Source: Actinomycetes bacterium (lineage in GTDB: Bacteria; Actinomycetota; Acidimicrobiia; Acidimicrobiales; Acidimicrobiaceae). Taken from it: a stretch of DNA of 6,518 bases. The translations under genes and the position numbers were made by a program. This document shows positions 1 through 5,962 of this stretch, piece by piece (position 1 is the stretch's first letter; each line of letters opens with the position of its first letter). The notes under the pieces are model-generated. The model saw only the letters and a list, made by a program, of their open reading frames with translations. It had not been told where the DNA came from and did not search any database. Location of the stretch: the NCBI GenBank assembly GCA_021833085.1, contig JAKBGL010000071.1, forward strand, positions 1-6,518, read 5' to 3'.

Positions 1-1
1 C

Positions 2-862
2 ACGAAAGGGAGGGCTAAAAACACGATCTCCGCGTACGCTCAGGATCTCTTGATGTTCGAGAGGTACCTCATTGGACATGATCTTTCGGTAAAAGACATC
101 AACACCTTCACGGTATCCTCTTTTTTTGATAGTCAATGTGACCACTATAAACCCAGCTCATTAAGTAGAGTTCGTTCAAGCATTAACGGATATCTCAAGT
201 TTCTAACTGCGGAAGGGACCATCGATAGAAGTGTAAATTTAGAGGGAATACTCCGCTCTCCCTCCCAATCGCTTCCGAAAGTTCTAAGCGTTCATGATGT
301 ATTACAGTTGATCGACTCTGTTAGTGGGAAACAACCGAAGGATCTTCGAGATCGGGCTGTCTTAGAGGTACTTTATGGTACGGGAGTTCGTATATCAGAG
401 CTGTGTAGCTTGAAGATCGATGACTTAGATCTGGACGAAAGTTTGGCTAAAGTTATCGGAAAAGGATCTAAAGAACGCATAGTTCCTTTGGGTGAGCAAG
501 CTAGGTCCACGCTTATAAGTTATCTCAACTTCGCACGTCCCAAGATAGTCAAAGACCGTCGCTCCAAGTATGTATTTGTCAACATGAAAGGTACGTCACT
601 TACCAGACAAGGAGCTTGGCTCATCGTCAAGTCCAGAGCATCCAAGTTAGGATTGGGCGCCCAAATGACACCACATACACTGAGGCACTGTTGCGCTACA
701 CACATGTTGGAAGGGGGAGCAGACCTTCGTATCGTACAGGAGCTCCTTGGACATTCGAGCCTGTCCACCACCCAGATCTACACAAAGGTCACCTTGGGAT
801 ACCTGCAAGAGGTTTATATAACTGCGCATCCAAGAAGCCTGCTACGCAAAGTATCAAATTAG
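2..862 (+). CDS. xerD: Tyrosine site-specific recombinase XerD (5' end outside window)
   Basis: Likely XerD, which with XerC resolves chromosome dimers at the dif site. The open frame runs back past the TTG/ATG at 50-55 to the window edge. The codons at 2-49 encode KGRAKNTISAY, the conserved start of the N-terminal SAM-like core-binding domain, so the real start lies a little upstream and perhaps ten residues are missing. Counting from the TTG at 50, the full catalytic set is present: Arg114 (GTGVRISEL), Lys138 (GKGSKER), His209 and Arg212 (HTLRH), His235 (LLGHSS) and nucleophile Tyr244 (IYTKV). The segment LPKVLS between the two domains favours XerD over XerC. Gene length fits the family's usual 295-300 residues. 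The downstream neighbours look like housekeeping genes and no att-like repeats are seen, so a phage or integron integrase is less likely. Confidence 0.87.
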   Translation, partial: TKGRAKNTISAYAQDLLMFERYLIGHDLSVKDINTFTVSSFFDSQCDHYKPSSLSRVRSSINGYLKFLTAEGTIDRSVNLEGILRSPSQSLPKVLSVHDVLQLIDSVSGKQPKDLRDRAVLEVLYGTGVRISELCSLKIDDLDLDESLAKVIGKGSKERIVPLGEQARSTLISYLNFARPKIVKDRRSKYVFVNMKGTSLTRQGAWLIVKSRASKLGLGAQMTPHTLRHCCATHMLEGGADLRIVQELLGHSSLSTTQIYTKVTLGYLQEVYITAHPRSLLRKVSN

Positions 863-879
863 ACGATAGCATTGCCTAT

Positions 880-1233
880 ATGGTCGATAGAGAAGTTCTG
901 AAGCGAACGCTAATTAACACCCTCGAAGAGGAGCGGAAGCAACTTGAGGAGCAACTGAAGGAACTAGGTCCGTCCGATATATCAAAAGGTGACTTCGATC
1001 CCAACTTTGCGGACTCTTCACAGGTAACGGCGGAACGCGGAGAGCTTGAAGCCTTGCGATCGACTTTACAAGAGAGGCTTAAAGACGTAGTCCACGCCCT
1101 TGACAAGGCGTCAAGAGGCAGTTACGGCCTTTGTGAGATCTGCATGTCAGAGATAACCATTGAGAGACTAGAGGCAATGCCCACTGCAAGGCTGTGCATG
1201 ACCTGCACTACTAACAAGAGCGTCCATAGATGA
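880..1233 (+). CDS. DksA/TraR-family C4 zinc-finger protein
   Basis: A 117-residue protein of the DksA/TraR family, whose members bind in the RNA polymerase secondary channel and tune initiation. Residues 7-34 and about 51-78 form the charged helical arms of a coiled coil. The zinc finger follows with Cys85, Cys88, Cys106 and Cys109 (C-x2-C-x17-C-x2-C), including the family segment RLEAMPTARLC. Aligned by eye to E. coli DksA, the coiled-coil tip reads D45-x-x-Q48-x-T50 instead of the D-x-x-D-x-A needed for full DksA activity, so ppGpp-linked function is uncertain. The ATG at 880 is chosen because upstream codons overlap the end of xerD and the family match begins here. No clear Shine-Dalgarno sequence is visible, and translation may depend on readthrough or coupling from xerD, whose stop is 17 nt upstream. 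The last bases overlap the next gene. Confidence 0.85.
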   Translation: MVDREVLKRTLINTLEEERKQLEEQLKELGPSDISKGDFDPNFADSSQVTAERGELEALRSTLQERLKDVVHALDKASRGSYGLCEICMSEITIERLEAMPTARLCMTCTTNKSVHR

Positions 1234-1961
1234 AAGGAAGAAGGGATACGCTGGTAGCGATTGGGGTTTTGGTCGTTATTCTTATCGTGGCAGCACTTCG
1301 ACATGTAATAAATGGCGTATCTATACTTGCAATCATAGCAATCGTTCCATCTGTGATACTACATGAGGTAAGTCATGGGTACGTCGCTTACCTCTTCGGT
1401 GATGACACCGCAAAGAAGGCAAGGCGTCTCTCTCTAAACCCTTTTGCTCACATAGATGTGATCGGAACCCTGATACTTCCGGCTTTATTACTTCTGGTCG
1501 GACTCACTCCCTTTGGCTACGCGAAGCCCGTGCCTGTCGATGTCTCTAAGCTAAGACACCCCCGCAATCAGGGCCTGATCGTCGCTCTCGTTGGCCCAGC
1601 CGTCAATATCGCTATCGCTATCGCGGCTGGGGTGCTGCTTAGAGCTGCCATTGCCTCACAGATAGCCTCCACACCGCTTATCAGTCAGGCACAGATAGGC
1701 AGTGGGTTATGGGTACAGTTCCTATTCGATCTAGGAACAATCAACGTAATGTTGGCGGTCTTCAATCTCATTCCAATACCCCCTCTAGATGGTTCGGCGG
1801 TTCTTGAAAGGTTTCTACCTGCACCTTTATGGCGACAATACCTGTCTATTCGCCGCTTTGCTCTTCCTGTTTTGCTCTTTATCGTTCTCCTAGCTCCGAC
1901 CTTGATCTACACCATTATCTCTCCAGTAACTCAATTTTGGCTGAATCAATTCATCCCCTAG
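1230..1961 (+). CDS. Site-2 protease family (M50) membrane metalloprotease
   Basis: A 243-residue polytopic membrane protein of peptidase family M50, group with a minimal core and no PDZ domain. These intramembrane zinc proteases cut transmembrane substrates; the substrate here is unknown. The zinc site HEVSH lies at residues 45-49, inside a membrane segment (about 30-55). The third ligand is Asp187 in the NLIPIPPLDG motif (179-188). Further family landmarks are FGYAKPVPVD (95-104) and GPAVN (122-126). Hydrophobic segments near 8-24, 30-54, 77-95, 115-140, 163-183 and 208-232 support about six membrane passes. The ATG at 1230 overlaps the TGA of the zinc-finger gene as ATGA, a typical sign of translational coupling, and no strong ribosome site stands on its own. 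Catalytic residues look complete. A stand-alone function is plausible but not known. Confidence 0.88.
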   Translation: MKGRRDTLVAIGVLVVILIVAALRHVINGVSILAIIAIVPSVILHEVSHGYVAYLFGDDTAKKARRLSLNPFAHIDVIGTLILPALLLLVGLTPFGYAKPVPVDVSKLRHPRNQGLIVALVGPAVNIAIAIAAGVLLRAAIASQIASTPLISQAQIGSGLWVQFLFDLGTINVMLAVFNLIPIPPLDGSAVLERFLPAPLWRQYLSIRRFALPVLLFIVLLAPTLIYTIISPVTQFWLNQFIP

Positions 1962-2028
1962 GGAATTCGAAGCCGCTCTGGGCGTTGAAACGGGTAAACA
2001 AACAGTAAATTAACTTAGAAAGTACACA

Positions 2029-3249
2029 ATGGAGCAATCGAGCCGAATGTTGAGCTGGAAAGTCCTAGTTCGAACATTCAGTGGGCCTCTGCTTATAGTT
2101 TTGTTTGCCACTGGACTTTATAGGGCAAGTCAAAATGCAGCTCAAACAACGCTATCTTTAATAGGTCACGATATCTTACACATTGGACCGTCACTCATTG
2201 GCGTGGCTGTAACGATTGCGGGTCTAACCTCAGCAGCGGCCTCACTTTTTATAGCTGGTCGTTTGCGAGCTCACCAGTTGAAGGGCGCTCTTTTGGTTGC
2301 GTTGCTGCTCGGCGCTCTTTCCATAGGTATGTACTATATCGCCACTAACTTCATAGTCTTTACGATGGCAAGTATCACGATTGGAGTCTCCGGCGGTCTC
2401 GCAATGCCCACAATGGCAACTTTGGCGACAACCTCCAAAAGTATCTCTCCCGCAAGAGGAGTAGCGGCTTACACCGCCGCTCTCTCTGCGTCTTTGGCGG
2501 TTGGTCCGCTATACGAGACCTTTATTCTAAATAGCTCTCACGAGAACGTTCGAGTCGCACTCATAGCTTTCATGCCGTTTCCAATCATAGGATTTTTTCT
2601 GATTCTCTTCGGAATTAGAGCAGCGCAAAACTCTCGATCCGCTGGCAAGGTGAAGGTGGGTTCTTTACAGATAAGGCAGTCGATTCCCATTCGGTTAGCC
2701 ATCTCGGCCCAACTCCTGTATCAGGCCCCATTTGTAGCCGTTGTTGCCTTCGGAGCCCTTATAGCAAGATACTCATTTGGGGCGTCATCTTCGACCGCTC
2801 AGCTGGGATTTACTGTATTTTTCGTTCTCTCGTTTACGTCAAGAGTAGTTCTGTTATGGAAGCCGGAGATTTTACCTCCCACATTTTTGCTTAAGATCTC
2901 TGCCTTGCTTACTCTTATCGGAGTAACGATGCTTGCTACAACACACGGCGAGGTTCTTCTAATTCTTTCCATGGCTCTTTTGGGCGTACCTCATGGGGTA
3001 ACCTATCCGGTCTCTTTAGCTCTTTTGGCAAAGTGGACATCTCCCGACACTAGAACGCGCGCAAACGCTGCGCTCTCATCCGTAACGAGTTTTGTCGGAG
3101 TACTTCTACCGTTTATTCTGGGAATTCTTGCTGCTAGTTATGGGTACCGTACGATGGTGATTCTCGTCTTGTTGCCAGTAATAGCACTTTCCGTACCGGT
3201 ATTTCATTCATCAGAGGAGCGGCTCGCAGCTCAAGCTACTCCGATCTGA
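2029..3249 (+). CDS. Major facilitator superfamily transporter
   Basis: A 406-residue integral membrane protein with about twelve hydrophobic segments in two halves, separated by a charged, hydrophilic loop at about 198-220 (SRSAGKVKV). This is the size and layout of MFS_1-type secondary transporters in the cytoplasmic membrane. The TM2-TM3 loop (FIAGRLRAHQLKGA, about 74-87) is a degenerate form of the MFS G-x-L-x-D-R-x-G-R-R signature, lacking the Asp. The pattern LLGVPHGVTYPVS near 318-329 and SPDTRTRANA near 338-347 fit the TM10-TM11 region. The substrate cannot be read from sequence; export of small molecules is a common role for such proteins. The ATG at 2029 has only a weak purine stretch (AGAAAG) upstream, and an in-frame ATG at 2047 is an alternative start. 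It lies 67 nt after the protease gene, so co-transcription is possible but not required. Confidence 0.82.
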   Translation: MEQSSRMLSWKVLVRTFSGPLLIVLFATGLYRASQNAAQTTLSLIGHDILHIGPSLIGVAVTIAGLTSAAASLFIAGRLRAHQLKGALLVALLLGALSIGMYYIATNFIVFTMASITIGVSGGLAMPTMATLATTSKSISPARGVAAYTAALSASLAVGPLYETFILNSSHENVRVALIAFMPFPIIGFFLILFGIRAAQNSRSAGKVKVGSLQIRQSIPIRLAISAQLLYQAPFVAVVAFGALIARYSFGASSSTAQLGFTVFFVLSFTSRVVLLWKPEILPPTFLLKISALLTLIGVTMLATTHGEVLLILSMALLGVPHGVTYPVSLALLAKWTSPDTRTRANAALSSVTSFVGVLLPFILGILAASYGYRTMVILVLLPVIALSVPVFHSSEERLAAQATPI

Positions 3250-3397
3250 CAACATACGCTTTAGTCCAACGTTGTGTCGCGTAAGTGCTCTTGTGCTAAC
3301 AGTTATACGCAGAAGCACTAGACGTCTTTACCAAGCAGCTGTTACGTATACCTGCGAAGCAACTCATCTACAACGAGTTTCGAATACTGCGGCTAAA

Positions 3398-3412
3398 TGC
3401 GAATTATTCGCA
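3398..3412. promoter_or_regulatory. Perfect inverted repeat, possible operator of the permease gene
   Basis: TGCGAA-TTA-TTCGCA is a perfect 6-bp inverted repeat with a 3-nt centre. It sits directly before TACAAT (3415-3420), which matches the -10 consensus at five of six bases. No good -35 box is visible 16-18 nt upstream. If TACAAT is a real -10, transcription would start near 3427 and the repeat would lie in the promoter spacer, a place where a bound dimer would block or remodel polymerase. Family of the regulator is unknown. A short RNA hairpin is the alternative reading. Confidence 0.35.
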
Positions 3413-3440
3413 GCTACAATTGATTACTAGTAGAGAAACA

Positions 3441-3450
3441 GAAAGAGGAG
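3441..3450 (+). promoter_or_regulatory. Ribosome binding site deciding the permease start
   Basis: GAAAGAGGAG is a strong purine-rich Shine-Dalgarno sequence with five bases between it and the TTG at 3456. The TTG at 3420, which gives a longer reading, has nothing comparable upstream. This supports the shorter protein. Confidence 0.65.
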
Positions 3451-3455
3451 TGGTC

Positions 3456-4958
3456 TTGTCGGACTCTTCAGATACAACGACAGAATCCAAAGGACCGCAT
3501 CTGCGTCAGGTATATCACGTCCGAGATCTCGTTACGCTATCGGTCTCAAGTGTCGGTCCACTTTTCTCCGTAGCGGCCACCGGTGGAGTAATGGCTGCAC
3601 AAGCCGGATGGTGGACCCTGCCGGCCGTAGGAGTAATCGCAGTTCCGTTCCTCGTCAGTGGATTTGTATTTCGTCTATTAAATCGACACTTTCCTCACTC
3701 TGGTGCCTCTTACCACTGGTCAGCACGAGTAGTAGGGAAAGGCTCGTCAAGGTTTCAAGCATGGATACTAATACTTGCGTACTTTGCATCTATCCCACCC
3801 ATCATTGTTCCGGCGTCTAGCTATACGCTAACTCTTATAGCGCCGCACTATAGCCCGACCCCAATCGTCGAAGTCATGATGGGTCTGTTTTGGGTGCTGT
3901 TCGCACTAATCCCGCTTCTTGGAGGAGGGTTACCTACAGCACGCATTACACAGGTATTTCTGGCCCTAGAGATGGTTTCTTTAGTAGTGCTGGCGATTTT
4001 GGGTGTAGCCAACTTCTCAAGGCTCTCTGTACCTGTGCACTTTGGACCGATCCCGATTGCAGGGATGCTCACGGTCGCGGTTGTAGCAGCTACGATACTT
4101 GACGGATGGGAGATCGACAGTTATGCGTCCGAAGAAGCTCAGCGGCCCAAGGATGACCCTGGGAAAGGCGGGGTAATTGGAGCCTTCCTAGCCCTGCTTT
4201 TCTATGCAATTCTCTATCCGCTGATGTTTTCAGAGACACCGATGTCGAAACTTGCGAATGCAACTAATCCACTTGCAGTGTGGGGGGATCGACTCCTACC
4301 AAATGCACCATGGCTCATTTTGATCCCAGTACTAGGTTCGACCGCTGGTGGCCTTTGGTTAACATCGTACATCTTAACGAGAGCTCTCTACGCTATGGGC
4401 CGTGAGGGACTCATACCCAAGAGCTTCGGCAAGGTCTCCAAGAGGAGCGTGCCACATTTTGCAATTTTTGTTGCCATGGGAGCAGCGTTTACCATCACTG
4501 CTATGCAGCTACTTTTTGCGTCGTTAGCGTCTTTCTTTGGTCTAGTCCTCTCCGCTGCTGGATTCTTCCTAGTAGCTGAGTTTTTGTTAGACTCCATCAC
4601 TGCATTTGTTTTCTTATCTAAAGGACACACGAAGCTACCCGATGTCTATATCAACCCACACAGACATCGGATGCTTCTTGTGGGCTCCGGTGTTTCGACA
4701 GTGATGTTTGGGTTCTTTGCCGTAGCCTTTTTCGTGGTTGGACCAAGCGCAATTGGAGGGGGAATCGACTACGTTCTTTTAACTCTCATCGCACTCGGAG
4801 TCCTCTTTGCATATGTGACTAGAAATCGAAAGACGACGTTCATCTTCCATGGATCAGTTGCTTCGGACGAGGACATAAAGTTCCGAGGTGGGAAACGGGC
4901 GAAGTCCATAATGCAAATAGATCCTGTCGTACAAGGCCAACGTCCTAGTACTCCATAG
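3456..4958 (+). CDS. APC-superfamily amino acid/polyamine-type permease
   Basis: A 500-residue membrane protein with about twelve hydrophobic segments, typical in size for the APC superfamily of substrate:cation symporters and antiporters in the cytoplasmic membrane. After a Ser/Thr-rich hydrophilic N-terminus (1-25), the first helix region reads LSVSSVGPLFS. The segment FPHSGASYHWSARVVG (79-94) is the usual P-x-S/G-G-x-Y-x-W element after TM2. GWEIDSYASEEAQRPKDDPG (217-236) is the TM6 exit that carries the E-E motif. RALYAMGREGLIPKSFGKV (309-327) is the R-x-L-x-A-M-A-R-D-G-x-x-P loop between TM8 and TM9. The C-terminal tail after about 455 is hydrophilic and cytoplasmic. The fold family is secure; the substrate (amino acid, polyamine or other) is not. 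The start is the TTG at 3456 with a strong ribosome site; an in-frame TTG at 3420 would add twelve residues. Confidence 0.82.
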   Translation: MSDSSDTTTESKGPHLRQVYHVRDLVTLSVSSVGPLFSVAATGGVMAAQAGWWTLPAVGVIAVPFLVSGFVFRLLNRHFPHSGASYHWSARVVGKGSSRFQAWILILAYFASIPPIIVPASSYTLTLIAPHYSPTPIVEVMMGLFWVLFALIPLLGGGLPTARITQVFLALEMVSLVVLAILGVANFSRLSVPVHFGPIPIAGMLTVAVVAATILDGWEIDSYASEEAQRPKDDPGKGGVIGAFLALLFYAILYPLMFSETPMSKLANATNPLAVWGDRLLPNAPWLILIPVLGSTAGGLWLTSYILTRALYAMGREGLIPKSFGKVSKRSVPHFAIFVAMGAAFTITAMQLLFASLASFFGLVLSAAGFFLVAEFLLDSITAFVFLSKGHTKLPDVYINPHRHRMLLVGSGVSTVMFGFFAVAFFVVGPSAIGGGIDYVLLTLIALGVLFAYVTRNRKTTFIFHGSVASDEDIKFRGGKRAKSIMQIDPVVQGQRPSTP

Positions 4959-4981
4959 CCGTTCGATATACAGTCACCACG

Positions 4982-5011
4982 CGTTCATCAGTTTGCAGCA
5001 AAACTGAAACG
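4982..5011 (+). terminator. Terminator-like hairpin after the permease gene
   Basis: CGTT, a two-base bulge and TCAGTTT pair with AAACTGA and AACG around the six-base loop GCAGCA (4995-5000), giving eleven base pairs. A pyrimidine-rich tract, TTACTCTTCTTT (5012-5023), follows. The position 23 nt after the permease stop fits an intrinsic terminator. The stem is AT-rich and the tail is not a pure T-run, so this is only a moderate candidate. A second small hairpin (TCTTC-TTT-GAAGA, 5016-5028) overlaps the tail. Confidence 0.35.
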
Positions 5012-5095
5012 TTACTCTTCTTTGAAGATGCATAACTGCTAAGTTTCCATAGTCGCCAGTTAGTCTTATTAGAGTTGGATTTGAGTACATACCTC

Positions 5096-5103
5096 TGGAG
5101 GAA
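5096..5103 (+). promoter_or_regulatory. Ribosome binding site for the TTG-initiated small membrane protein
   Basis: TGGAGGAA gives a near-perfect anti-Shine-Dalgarno match ending two bases before the TTG at 5106 (GGAGG core ends at 5101). It decides the start, since the first in-frame ATG is codon 17, inside the hydrophobic segment. Confidence 0.6.
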
Positions 5104-5105
5104 CT

Positions 5106-5570
5106 TTGAAGCCCCTAAGCTACCGTGCTAGAGTGGTGTTAGCCGTTTCGTTGATGGTGGCTGTCTTGCTTTTAGGACTAAGTACTGTAATCGTTTCCAA
5201 CGCGGTACAGACACCACCTCCGCCTCCGCCAAAGGCGCCTTCAGGGACTTTTACTTGGACAGCTCGACATGCCCTTGTCCCAGTTACACTTGACAGCGAT
5301 CTCACGGTCATAGAAAGTAGCGGTTTAACCGGTACAGAGTGTCAAAGTATCCAAAGTGACATCGTCGCTACGAGATCTATCCCTCCCATCCCAAACAGCT
5401 CCCTAGAGGTACTGTGGAAGCACGTGTTGGTAAACGCAGATAAAATTGGTGCCCTGTGCGCGATCTCTAATCCGTCTGGAAGTCAGCTTCAATCAGCAAC
5501 GAATATTGCTTCAAGCGCCGTCACCGATCTCACAGCGATCATCGATAAGTTGAATCTCCTAAAAAGTTAG
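5106..5570 (+). CDS. Small membrane-anchored or secreted protein, function unknown
   Basis: Not recognised as any named family. The 154-residue product has a basic N-terminus (KPLSYRAR), a hydrophobic segment at about 9-30 and then SNAVQ, which could be a signal-peptidase I site after Ala33 or simply the end of a membrane anchor. A run of six prolines (37-42) follows as a likely extended linker. The rest (about 46-154) should lie outside the membrane and contains only two cysteines, Cys79 and Cys118, which could form a disulfide. The C-terminal 125-150 looks helical. The start is a TTG just after a strong ribosome site. It is separated by a 147-nt spacer from the permease gene and by 81 nt from the rhodanese gene, so it may be its own unit. 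Coding is supported by start context, length and protein-like composition, not by homology. Confidence 0.65.
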   Translation: MKPLSYRARVVLAVSLMVAVLLLGLSTVIVSNAVQTPPPPPPKAPSGTFTWTARHALVPVTLDSDLTVIESSGLTGTECQSIQSDIVATRSIPPIPNSSLEVLWKHVLVNADKIGALCAISNPSGSQLQSATNIASSAVTDLTAIIDKLNLLKS

Positions 5571-5586
5571 TTTAGTTGTGAAGCAA

Positions 5587-5606
5587 CTATACCCCTAGGG
5601 GTATAG
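5587..5606. promoter_or_regulatory. Perfect 20-bp palindrome, candidate CsoR/CstR-type operator
   Basis: CTATACCCCTAGGGGTATAG equals its own reverse complement over all twenty bases, centred between 5596 and 5597. The TACCC/GGGTA core with a GC-rich centre resembles operators of the CsoR/RcnR all-helical repressor family, which includes copper-sensing CsoR and persulfide-sensing CstR. It lies 45 nt before the first rhodanese start and overlaps a candidate -35 box. The genes that follow have the functions expected for a CstR regulon. No repressor gene lies in the window, so assignment to this family is inference from site and context. Confidence 0.6.
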
Positions 5607-5632
5607 ACTGTCTAAACAAAGTCAACTATAAA
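5604..5632 (+). promoter_or_regulatory. Candidate promoter of the rhodanese operon
   Basis: TAGACT (5604-5609) could act as -35 and TATAAA (5627-5632) as -10, with a 17-base spacer. The -35 overlaps the right end of the palindrome, so a bound repressor would cover it. Transcription would begin near 5639, leaving a leader of about 13 nt that still contains the AGGAG ribosome site. The -35 matches the consensus at only four of six bases. Confidence 0.4.
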
Positions 5633-5651
5633 CGCATCCAAGGAGAACGCT

Positions 5652-5960
5652 ATGAGTTATCAAGACGTACCTGCGCACAAGTTGGAGGAGCTCCTAAGAG
5701 CCGGATTCCAACTTGTCGACGTTCGGGAACCCCATGAAGTCGCAAAAGGTGCCCATCCCCAGGCTATCAACATCCCTCTTTCGGAGTTACAGCACCGGTT
5801 ACGAGAGGTAGATCGATCTCGACCGGTAGCGGTAGTTTGTCAATCGGGAGCAAGAAGTGCCAGTGCTGCGAGTCAACTCGTTCGATTTGGGTTTAGTCGG
5901 GTAGCAAGTATCTCAGGTGGAATGTCCGCAGTCAACAGACTCTCTGGAAGGAGCCTTTAG
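5652..5960 (+). CDS. Single-domain rhodanese (sulfurtransferase)
   Basis: A 102-residue protein that is one complete rhodanese domain, with no signal peptide, so cytoplasmic. Such proteins carry sulfane sulfur as a cysteine persulfide and pass it to thiols, cyanide or partner proteins. The domain shows LVDVREPHEV (21-30), the conserved INIPLSEL (39-46), and the active-site loop CQSGARS (63-69) with Cys63 as the catalytic cysteine and the C-x-x-G-x-R-S pattern intact. ISGGMSAV near 87-94 is the usual last motif. The ATG at 5652 follows AGGAG (5641-5645) by six bases. The stop is only two bases before the GTG of the next gene, so the two form an operon. The palindrome upstream suggests repression relieved by a sulfur or metal signal. 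The specific sulfur donor and acceptor are not known. Confidence 0.9.
   Translation: MSYQDVPAHKLEELLRAGFQLVDVREPHEVAKGAHPQAINIPLSELQHRLREVDRSRPVAVVCQSGARSASAASQLVRFGFSRVASISGGMSAVNRLSGRSL
5767..5786 (+). repeat. 20-nt exact direct repeat, first copy (second at 6078-6097)
   Basis: The bases TCAACATCCCTCTTTCGGAG occur here and again 311 nt downstream at 6078-6097, coding NIPLSE in both rhodanese domains with identical codons. The flanks diverge. This points to shared origin or gene conversion between the two domains rather than a separate element. Confidence 0.7.
5946..5953 (+). promoter_or_regulatory. Ribosome binding site deciding the GTG start at 5963
   Basis: GGAAGGAG lies inside the end of the rhodanese gene, nine bases before the GTG at 5963. 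It identifies that GTG as the start of the rhodanese-MBL protein, which has no upstream ATG in frame after the preceding stop. Confidence 0.65.
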
Positions 5961-5962
5961 AA

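Larger units (their letters stand above)
3250..3455 (+). other. 206-nt leader between MFS and permease genes, rich in inverted repeats
   Basis: No coding potential is supported here. Several inverted repeats are seen: AGTGCT (3284-3289) with AGCACT (3314-3319); AACTC (3361-3365) with GAGTT (3375-3379); and the perfect TGCGAA/TTCGCA pair at 3398-3412. An imperfect direct repeat is also present (TATACGCAGAAGC starting at 3305 against TATACCTGCGAAGC starting at 3347). No known riboswitch class was recognised and no T-run follows any of the hairpins. The region probably holds the promoter and control site of the permease gene. Confidence 0.4.

Noticed and set aside
50..55. TTG-ATG as the start of the recombinase gene
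   Set aside because: The open frame continues upstream and encodes the conserved KGRAKNTISAY stretch of the XerD N-terminal domain, so the start lies outside the window.
2..862. Integrase of a mobile element rather than chromosomal XerD
   Set aside because: No att-like repeats, tRNA gene, transposon ends or phage genes are seen, and the neighbours look like core genes; the LPKVLS linker also fits XerD.
616..879. N-terminal extension of the zinc-finger protein from an ATG inside xerD
   Set aside because: These 88 codons overlap the XerD catalytic region in another frame and give a low-complexity, arginine- and histidine-rich sequence unlike the family; homology begins at the ATG at 880.
1985..2011. 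Promoter before the MFS gene (TTGAAA at 1985-1990 with TAAATT at 2006-2011)
   Set aside because: The spacer is only 15 bases and the -10 matches at four of six positions, too weak to annotate.
4388..4630. Reverse-strand open frame opposite the permease
   Set aside because: It is antisense to conserved APC helices, has no ribosome site and no recognisable protein features.
5587..5606. Palindrome as an intrinsic terminator of the small membrane protein gene
   Set aside because: No T-run follows it, and a fully symmetric 20-bp site without a natural loop next to a candidate promoter fits a protein-binding site better.
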